A stretch of 55,985 nt of DNA from Chloroflexota bacterium (GTDB lineage: Bacteria; Chloroflexota; Dehalococcoidia; UBA2247; RBG-13-53-26), in contig VGOM01000002.1 of NCBI GenBank assembly GCA_016875915.1, forward strand, positions 87,263-143,247, given 5' to 3'. The stretch's first letter is position 1; each line of letters starts with the position of its first letter. Made by a program: the position numbers and the translations under genes. Positions 50,118-55,985 of the stretch are shown here, in pieces. The notes beneath the pieces are model-generated. The model searched no databases. It worked only from the letters and a program-made list of their open reading frames with translations, and was not told the origin of the DNA.

Positions 50118-52563
50118 GCGCCGTCCTGTCGATGATCTCATCCTGGACGTCCGGCTGGAGGTCATTGAAGTAGGCGCAGTACCCGGCCACCCGGACCACG
50201 ATCCCCGGGTGGGATGCCGGGTCTCTCTTGGCAGCCCTGAGCGTCTCGGCATCGAGAACATTGACCTGGACCTGCATCCCGCCCTGGCTGAAGTAGTTCC
50301 TGAACAAATGCACCAGTGCCCTGCGTCCCGTCGGCCCTTGCACGGTCTTCCTGTCGAACTTCATGTTCAGGGCGTGGCAGTTCATCCACTTCCTGCTCTC
50401 CAGTGACGCCGCCGAGCGGAGGACCGCCGTGGGCCCCAGCTTGTCGGCTCCGTCCACCGGGGCCAGGCCGTTGGATAGGCGTTTGCCGGCCAGCCTGCCA
50501 TCGGGCAGAGCGCCGGTCACCTTCCCGAAGCCAACATGGCAGGTCATGGAGTAGAAGCCGGGCACGTACTGCCCGCCCCGGGTGTTCCGGTGGGCCCGCA
50601 CCGCATCGGCGAAGGCATCCGCAGCCAATTGAGTCATCCGGTCCGCCTCTTGATCGCCATTGCCATACCGGCCCAGCTTCGCGGCCAGTTCCACCCTGAG
50701 GTCCTCGTGGCCGCGGTAGTTGTCCTTCAGTATCCCGACCAACTCCTCCAGGCTGAGGCGCTTCTCATCGAAGACCACCCTCTTCAGCGCGTGAAGGGAG
50801 TCGCCGGCATCGGCCAGTCCCGCTGCCTGAACCGAGGTGTAGTCATAGAGTCCCCCGCCCCAGGTGACATCCCGGCCCTTCTGCAGGCAACCCTCGGTGA
50901 GGATGGAGTTCACCGGCGTGGTCCGGTGCCACCTGTAGACCTCCTCCAGCCAGGTGATCACCTTCACCATATCGTCCACCCCGTGGCGGACCTGGGCCCG
51001 GAAGGCCTCGAGCACATCGTCGAAACTGGTCATGGCAGAGGCCGGCGGGGTATCCGCGCCGCAGCGGCGGGAACCCTCGATCCTGGCCCTGCCCCTGAAC
51101 CGTCTGCCCTGATTCAGGGCCAGCTCCAGACAGAGGGGCAGATTGAACAGGGCAGCGTCGGACGAGTTGTAGGTCCGTCCCTGGCTGGCCATCTCCACGC
51201 AGCCGATCACGGCATAGTCCCTGGCATGCTCCGTGCTCATCCCGGCGTGTTCAAGGGCTCTGACCACCGCTTCATCACCGAAGAAGGAGGGGCGGCTTGT
51301 GCCCATCTGGAGGAGCTCCACGCTCTTCTCAAAGAACCAGTCGGGTGTGGCCCGGTGAACACGGACATGCACCGCCGGCTCCCGGGTGAGCACCTGGGCA
51401 TAGGCATTGAGGATCACGCCGGACAGCTCGTTGGTCACGTCGCTGCCCCTGCCATCGGTACCCCCCAACGTGAAGGCTTGGGCCACCCCGTTGCCGCTGA
51501 AGAACTGGTCCACCCGCTCCGAGTAGAGCGGCATGGTCTCGCAGGTCTTGAGGCAGAACCCGGCCGTCACTTCCATGGCCCGCTCCACGCTGAGCCTTCC
51601 CGAGGCGATGTCGGCGCGGTAGAGGTCCAGGAGGATCTGGTCCATTCGCCCGAAGGACAGCCCCTGCTCGAAGTCCTCCAAGTTCAGGGCCACGTGGACC
51701 AGCCAGACCGCCTGCAGTCCCTCCAGGTATGTCCTGGCCGGCTGATAGGGGACGTGACGACAGGCGGCAGCGGACTCCAGCAGCTCCACCATCCTCCACT
51801 CAGGCAGATCGGGCCGGCCCGCCAGGCCCTCGGCCTCGATGGCCAGATTCTCCGCCATCTGCCTGATACCCTCGATGGTGATCATCACGGAGCGGAAGAA
51901 GGCCCTCTGATCCGCATCCAGGGCCGATCCATCTCCCAGCCTCCCTTCCTCCAGCCTCTTCGCTGCCTCATCATAGACACTCCTCAGGCCTTGGTGCACC
52001 ACCATGCGGTAGTTCCCCACCTGGTGCCCGATCCCTGCTTCCTCGGTGACGAAATGGCGCTTGGCCCGGAAGAAGTCCAGGAAGTAGCTGAAGCGGCCCG
52101 GACGGAGCAGGGCCCTGGCGCCGACGCTCCTGAACAGGTTCCCCACCCCGGTGGTCAGCAGTTCTGCGATCTCCGTCCGTCCCATCTTCAGAGGAACCGC
52201 CCGCCTGTTCAGGCGGAACAAGTCCTCCAGGATGTTGATCGACCCTCCCTCGATATAGTAGTTGGCGGCGATCCGCTTGGAGGTCATGTTGCCGATGATC
52301 AGCTCGTTGTCGTAGATGCGCGGCCTTCTGTGGGAGAAGACATGGCTCAGGGCCAAGGCACGGCGCACCAGGGGATGCTCGGTCCTGGCCGCTCGGCGGC
52401 CCTCCGGGGAGCGCCGGAAGGCTGCCAGGAGCCTCGGCCTCTCCAGGCAGATGGAGTAGGGCGTGGCCAGCAGCTCCGCCCTGATCCCAGCGATGCGGGG
52501 GGTGGCAGCGATGAATCCCGGGGCCGTGGTCCTGTCCGGGGCGGTCTGCAGAGGAGTAGCCAT
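50104..52563 (-). CDS. Glycyl radical enzyme, PFL/diol-dehydratase family, substrate unknown
   Basis: 819 residues. The thiyl-radical Cys455 lies in the GCVEM motif with Glu457 as putative base (CxE, as in glycerol/propanediol dehydratase, CutC and HypD types, which usually have CVEP). The glycyl radical site is Gly794 in VRVAGYCAYFNDL, near the C-terminus. Pyruvate formate-lyase itself has adjacent Cys-Cys, absent here, so this is not PFL. GGAGGG precedes the ATG. The activase overlaps its 3' end. No microcompartment, aldehyde dehydrogenase or transporter gene is adjacent, so the substrate cannot be read from context. Confidence 0.94.
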   Translation of the reverse strand: MATPLQTAPDRTTAPGFIAATPRIAGIRAELLATPYSICLERPRLLAAFRRSPEGRRAARTEHPLVRRALALSHVFSHRRPRIYDNELIIGNMTSKRIAANYYIEGGSINILEDLFRLNRRAVPLKMGRTEIAELLTTGVGNLFRSVGARALLRPGRFSYFLDFFRAKRHFVTEEAGIGHQVGNYRMVVHQGLRSVYDEAAKRLEEGRLGDGSALDADQRAFFRSVMITIEGIRQMAENLAIEAEGLAGRPDLPEWRMVELLESAAACRHVPYQPARTYLEGLQAVWLVHVALNLEDFEQGLSFGRMDQILLDLYRADIASGRLSVERAMEVTAGFCLKTCETMPLYSERVDQFFSGNGVAQAFTLGGTDGRGSDVTNELSGVILNAYAQVLTREPAVHVRVHRATPDWFFEKSVELLQMGTSRPSFFGDEAVVRALEHAGMSTEHARDYAVIGCVEMASQGRTYNSSDAALFNLPLCLELALNQGRRFRGRARIEGSRRCGADTPPASAMTSFDDVLEAFRAQVRHGVDDMVKVITWLEEVYRWHRTTPVNSILTEGCLQKGRDVTWGGGLYDYTSVQAAGLADAGDSLHALKRVVFDEKRLSLEELVGILKDNYRGHEDLRVELAAKLGRYGNGDQEADRMTQLAADAFADAVRAHRNTRGGQYVPGFYSMTCHVGFGKVTGALPDGRLAGKRLSNGLAPVDGADKLGPTAVLRSAASLESRKWMNCHALNMKFDRKTVQGPTGRRALVHLFRNYFSQGGMQVQVNVLDAETLRAAKRDPASHPGIVVRVAGYCAYFNDLQPDVQDEIIDRTAHGLS

Positions 52564-52623
52564 GTCAGCGACCCTCCTTCGTCGGTGATGGGGAGAGGCT
52601 GCCTTTGAGCACCCCTCAGCGAG

Positions 52624-52632
52624 ATTATACCA
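52624..52632 (-). promoter_or_regulatory. Extended -10 promoter of the glycyl radical enzyme operon
   Basis: Minus-strand TGGTATAAT: a perfect -10 with TG extension, about 60 bases upstream of the ATG. No convincing -35. Confidence 0.5.
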
Positions 52633-52678
52633 CTCCGATCTCAGCCTCGATGCACTGACGGATTCCCGGACCCAGTCA

Positions 52679-53899
52679 CTACCTGCCGGCTTCGTTTGAC
52701 GAAGCCCTTCGCGTCCCTCGTGCGACGGCCTTCATACCGAACAGCGGCCGCAGGATGCCGAAGCGCTTGATCAGCAATTCGTACAGTCCCAGGGACGCCA
52801 CAAACGAGCCGAGGACAACGACCAGCATCTTCAGCGCCAGGGCGGCATTCCACTGGACCACATAGAAGGCAAGGGCGACGATCACCGCCTGATGCACCAG
52901 ATAGAAGGGCACAATGGCCTCCTGACCGTATCGTAATAGCCTGTTGCTGAAGTTCAGGAAGCGCATGCCGATGGAAAGCACGAAGGCCGTCCAGCACCAG
53001 CCGCAGGCAGCCACCAGGGCCCACCAGATGAAATCCCGCAGCGTGCCGGGCGCCGACTCAATGTCGAGCTCGCCGCTCGAGATGGCGATGACCGCTGCCC
53101 CGATGAAGGCCAGCGTCCCCACAGCCAGCGTGAATGGCCAGTCACGCCAGACCGCCTGCCTCAGCCGCTCATCTGATATCACCACATTGCCAATGACGAA
53201 GAACGACAGCAAGAAGACGAAATCGGCCCAGTCGTGCTCGTACGGGAAGAAGGGTTGCAGGCTGAGCCGGGCGACCAGCGGAGGAAGGACGAAGACCAGT
53301 ATGCCGCCTCGACGCTGGCAGATCCGCGCCAGGCCCGATACGAACCGCTGCCCGGAGCCCCCTTGAAACCATCTGAAGAGGGGCAGGGCGAGCAGCGAGA
53401 ACGAAAACAAGAAACCCAGGAACCACAGGTGATAGCCCACCACTCCGAAGATCCTGGGATTGGGCCCCCAGGGCAGCGTGCCAATGAAATCAGCTAGCGA
53501 TCCGGTGAAGGCCCCTGTGTTGACCACGTGGCGCCACTCGCAGTAGACCTGCACCGAGGACAGCAGAATGGAGCCGACCAGGAAGGGCACCAGTAGTCGC
53601 TTCGTGCGCTCCTTGATGTACTGACCGGAAGTCCGCCGCCTCAGGGCAAACCATGTGCCGGCGCCCGCAATCATGAAGAAGAGAGGCATCCCCCACGGGA
53701 AGAAGAAGGCTTGGACGCCGGTGATGGCCTCGCTCTGCTCGGCGTTCTTGATCACGAAGTCCTGGTCGTTGAAGACGTTGCTTGCGTGGAACAGAAAGAC
53801 GCCGAGTATCGCCAGCACCCGCAGCCAGTCCAGGTAGTGCAGGCGCCCTCGTTCTCCGGAGATGCCCTCGTGTGGATCCGGAACGCTCAAGTTCTGCAT
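52679..53899 (-). CDS. Acyltransferase family 3 membrane protein
   Basis: 406 residues with about ten membrane segments. The family opening YLDWLRVLAILGVFLFHAS contains the conserved Arg and His, and MPLFFMIAGAGTWFAL follows. Members O-acylate membrane or extracellular sugars and lipids. The C-terminal tail is basic (ARGTRRASSNEAGR). It precedes the glycyl radical genes on the same strand by 115 bases, but those have their own promoter. Acceptor unknown. Confidence 0.9.
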   Translation of the reverse strand: MQNLSVPDPHEGISGERGRLHYLDWLRVLAILGVFLFHASNVFNDQDFVIKNAEQSEAITGVQAFFFPWGMPLFFMIAGAGTWFALRRRTSGQYIKERTKRLLVPFLVGSILLSSVQVYCEWRHVVNTGAFTGSLADFIGTLPWGPNPRIFGVVGYHLWFLGFLFSFSLLALPLFRWFQGGSGQRFVSGLARICQRRGGILVFVLPPLVARLSLQPFFPYEHDWADFVFLLSFFVIGNVVISDERLRQAVWRDWPFTLAVGTLAFIGAAVIAISSGELDIESAPGTLRDFIWWALVAACGWCWTAFVLSIGMRFLNFSNRLLRYGQEAIVPFYLVHQAVIVALAFYVVQWNAALALKMLVVVLGSFVASLGLYELLIKRFGILRPLFGMKAVARGTRRASSNEAGR

Positions 53900-54380
53900 G
53901 GTGCTCCGTTTCAGTGGACCCGCCGCATGCTCCCTCTGGCCTGACTGCTTGGACCGGCACGGGCAGCAGACATCCGCCCCTGGCTCGCCGCCACAAACGC
54001 CCGAATCTTATGGTGCAGTGGCAAGGGATGTCAACAAGGAGTGGCACCATTGGTGGATTCGGCCCGCGTTGCTGCCATCAGGCGTTCAGGTGCGTGGGCA
54101 GACCCCTTGCCCATATGCACCATTTCTGAAGTCCCAGGTGCAAGCATCTCACCCAGCCTGCCTGTTGGGGGAGCGTCACGAACCCACGGAGAGTGATCTG
54201 CCGGCCTTGCCGTACTTCTGCAAGCAGAACTATACGTGGTGGGCTATACTGGAGGACACCAACAACCGCAAGCTTCGGGCTAGCGTTCACCTGGCACCGT
54301 TAGTGTAGGAAGTGGTACAACCGAAAGATGCGGACAAGGGCGGCAGATAGTCAATCAGTCTAACGAAGGGTGGGCTGACA
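53900..54380. other. Divergent intergenic region, no gene seen
   Basis: Holds the acyltransferase promoter (54005-54034) and possible weak -10 elements for the flavodoxin gene (TATACG near 54232, TATACT near 54245). A 148-residue frame on the plus strand is of shadow-like composition and has no SD, so I leave it out. Confidence 0.35.
54005..54034 (-). promoter_or_regulatory. Promoter of the acyltransferase gene
   Basis: Minus-strand perfect -35 TTGACA (54029-54034), 18-base spacer, -10 TAAGAT (54005-54010). Confidence 0.5.
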
Positions 54381-54857
54381 ATGAAAGGCATAGTCATCTA
54401 TGACACAACCCACGGAAACACTAGGAAGGTCGCTGAGACAATCGCGGAGACTCTGAGAGAGTCGGGAGTGAATGCTGATCTCTTCTACGTGAAGAAGGTG
54501 AAGAAGTTGAGCGCCAAGGACTATGACTTTGTGGTTGTCGGTTCCCCAACCAGGTTCGGGACTATGAGCTTTGCCGTCAAAGGCTTCCTGGGCAAGGTGA
54601 AGAGCAAAGAGTGGACGAACAAGCCGTTCGCCGCCTTCGACACTGAGAATCCAGAGAACATTGAGCGGGCACGTGCTGAGAACAAGAACTGGAGCGCGGC
54701 CGAGAAGATCGCCGAGAAGCTCAAAGGAAGACAGATGAGCCAACTGCTCCCAGTCCACAAAGCGGTGGTGTTGGGTTGGAAAGGCCCGCTTCAGGAAGGC
54801 GAAATCGAGCGGGCCAAAGAGTACGCGGCCGAAATGGCCGCCAAACTGAAGAAGTGA
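54381..54857 (+). CDS. Flavodoxin
   Basis: 158-residue FMN electron carrier. The phosphate loop TTHGNTRKVAE (about 9-19) and the flavin-flanking GSPTRFGTMS (about 54-63) are clear. AAGGGTGGG precedes the ATG. More A/T-rich in codon use than most neighbours. It is followed 38 bases later by an FAD oxidoreductase, which may be its electron partner, and in anaerobes such proteins can replace ferredoxin, for example for radical SAM enzymes. Confidence 0.92.
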   Translation: MKGIVIYDTTHGNTRKVAETIAETLRESGVNADLFYVKKVKKLSAKDYDFVVVGSPTRFGTMSFAVKGFLGKVKSKEWTNKPFAAFDTENPENIERARAENKNWSAAEKIAEKLKGRQMSQLLPVHKAVVLGWKGPLQEGEIERAKEYAAEMAAKLKK

Positions 54858-54895
54858 TGGCGGGTGCCAGAACGTAGAGTCTGAGAGGGTTGCCG

Positions 54896-55985
54896 ATGGC
54901 CAAGTCAATAATCATCATCGGGGCCGGCATGGGTGGTCTATCTGCCGGCATCTATGGTCAGATGAACGGGTACGAGACGCAGGTCTTCGAGATGCACAAC
55001 AAGCCGGGCGGCCAGTGCACGTCGTGGAAGCGCAAGGGTTACACCTTTGACCCCTGCATTCACCACTTCTTCGGCTGCAGGCCGGGCTCCAGCGTCAACC
55101 AGATGTGGCACGAGCTCGGCGCACTGCCCCGGGAACTGGTGAATGTCGCGGAGTGCACCGCCGTCGCCTCTCCGGATGGCAAGATGTTCGTGGACTACTA
55201 CGACCCCGGGAGACTGAGAGAGGCCTTGCTCAAGTTGTCTCCGGCGGACTCGAAGATGATCGACCAGTACATTGCGGCCATCAAGGCATTTGACAATGAC
55301 AGCGTCGAAGACGCCATCAACAGCGGCTCGCTCTGGAAGATGATCTCCATCCTGCCTTGGATGCTTCTCAATGGCAAATGGATGAAGATGAACATGCGCA
55401 CCTATGCGCAGCGGTTCTCGGACCCCTTTCTAAGAAGAGCCTTCGCCGAATTGGTGTATTCAAACCAGGACGGTCCCCTCTTCTTCCATTTCATGAGGCA
55501 TGTCGGCGGAGTCCACGGCGATATTCAGTGGCCTGTGGGCGGGGCGGACGAATTCGCCAGGTCCATAGAGAAGCGCTACCTCTCGCTGGGTGGACAGGTA
55601 CACTACCGCAGCCGGGTGGAGAAGATACTGGTCGACAACGACAAGGCGGTAGGTGTCAGGCTCGCTGATGGAAGCGAGCGCCGGGCGGACATCATCATCT
55701 CCAACGCAGATGGACGCAAGACGATCCTGAACATGCTCGATGGCCACTACATGAACGAGACCGTGCGCGGCTACTGCGCACCGCTGTCGGATGAGACCCC
55801 CTTCGCTGTCAATGTCTGCCTGGGGGTCAACCGGGACATGCCCAGCGAGCCCTCGTCGTTGGTATTGCTGCTTGACCAGCCGGTGACCATAGCCGATCAC
55901 ACGTATGACAGCATCGAGGCACAGCTCTACGGCTTCGACAGGACCATGGCCCCAGCCGGCAAGGGCACCATCAAGGTTGAGCTCA
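54896..55985 (+). CDS. Phytoene-desaturase-like FAD-dependent oxidoreductase, partial
   Basis: The reading frame is open to the right edge: about 363 codons, with the C-terminus missing. The FAD motif IIIIGAGMGGLSAGIYGQ begins at residue 5, followed by the GGQCTSWKRKGYTFDPCIHH stretch that corresponds to GG(R/Q)xxT...F(D)xG of CrtI-type amine-oxidase-fold enzymes, and a GGADEFARSIEKRY segment typical for the second FAD region. GAGAGGG precedes the ATG. Carotenoid, retinol or other desaturation/isomerisation is possible; the substrate is not determined. Confidence 0.88.
   Translation, partial: MAKSIIIIGAGMGGLSAGIYGQMNGYETQVFEMHNKPGGQCTSWKRKGYTFDPCIHHFFGCRPGSSVNQMWHELGALPRELVNVAECTAVASPDGKMFVDYYDPGRLREALLKLSPADSKMIDQYIAAIKAFDNDSVEDAINSGSLWKMISILPWMLLNGKWMKMNMRTYAQRFSDPFLRRAFAELVYSNQDGPLFFHFMRHVGGVHGDIQWPVGGADEFARSIEKRYLSLGGQVHYRSRVEKILVDNDKAVGVRLADGSERRADIIISNADGRKTILNMLDGHYMNETVRGYCAPLSDETPFAVNVCLGVNRDMPSEPSSLVLLLDQPVTIADHTYDSIEAQLYGFDRTMAPAGKGTIKVEL

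Noticed and set aside
50536-52608. 690-codon open frame on the plus strand
   Set aside because: Antisense to the glycyl radical enzyme, whose two catalytic motifs are intact; no domain pattern in this frame.
53862-54308. 148-codon open frame on the plus strand
   Set aside because: No ribosome site, Pro/Ser/Cys-rich composition, overlaps the start of the acyltransferase gene and its promoter on the other strand.
1-55985. tRNA genes, CRISPR arrays, insertion sequences
   Set aside because: No cloverleaf with a TTC-arm consensus, no regularly spaced repeats and no transposase-like frame were found in the non-coding gaps.

Overview
This is a high-GC, gene-dense bacterial segment with no rRNA, tRNA, insertion sequence, CRISPR array or phage gene that I can see. 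Methylenetetrahydrofolate reductase parts (MetV, MetF) with flavin and iron-sulfur electron-transfer subunits, a glycyl radical enzyme with its activase, a flavodoxin and several radical SAM or Fe-S proteins point to a strict anaerobe with Wood-Ljungdahl-type C1 chemistry. The str/S10 ribosomal layout without tuf and the pyr operon layout make me suspect Chloroflexota (Dehalococcoidia-like). That placement is inference from gene content, not from a phylogenetic marker search.

Layout. 1-5846 (minus): str-S10 operon rpsL-rpsG-fusA-rpsJ-rplC-rplD-rplW-rplB, with rplB running off the left edge. 6107-6874 (plus): an unrecognised protein. 6990-14880 (minus): de novo pyrimidine operon pyrR-pyrB-pyrC-carB-pyrK plus a YjbQ-family gene, behind a PyrR-type attenuator; carA is absent. 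15252-20361: two NAD(P)-dependent epimerases, a radical SAM protein, a DUF362 protein and a LOG-family protein. 20632-22897 (plus): a PAS-STAS regulator with a two-subunit CoA-transferase. 23300-26065 (minus): a large MEDS/multi-PAS/HD-GYP sensor. 26575-29279: a GYD protein, a methyltransferase and an alpha/beta hydrolase. 29497-33183 (plus): long HPF, a GAF histidine kinase, a LuxR-type response regulator and a double-receiver protein.

33324-41203 (plus) is the metabolic centrepiece: one tightly packed operon for a molybdopterin-oxidoreductase-like subunit that lacks the usual Cys/Sec metal ligand, a NuoE-like subunit, a 1020-residue NuoF-GltD fusion, MetV and MetF. I read it as a candidate NAD(P)H-linked, possibly electron-bifurcating methylene-THF reductase complex. 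Right after it, behind its own strong promoter, is a bacterial member of the ERG2/sigma-1 receptor family (41376-41933). A promoter-hairpins-terminator unit at 41961-42185 looks like an unannotated structured RNA.

42573-49125 (plus) holds DegV, glycogen branching enzyme, an ABC-2 exporter pair, a Crp/Fnr regulator and a hydrolase. 49155-53899 (minus) holds a glycyl radical enzyme with its activase and an acyltransferase-3 membrane protein. 54381-55985 (plus) holds a flavodoxin and a phytoene-desaturase-like FAD oxidoreductase cut by the right edge.
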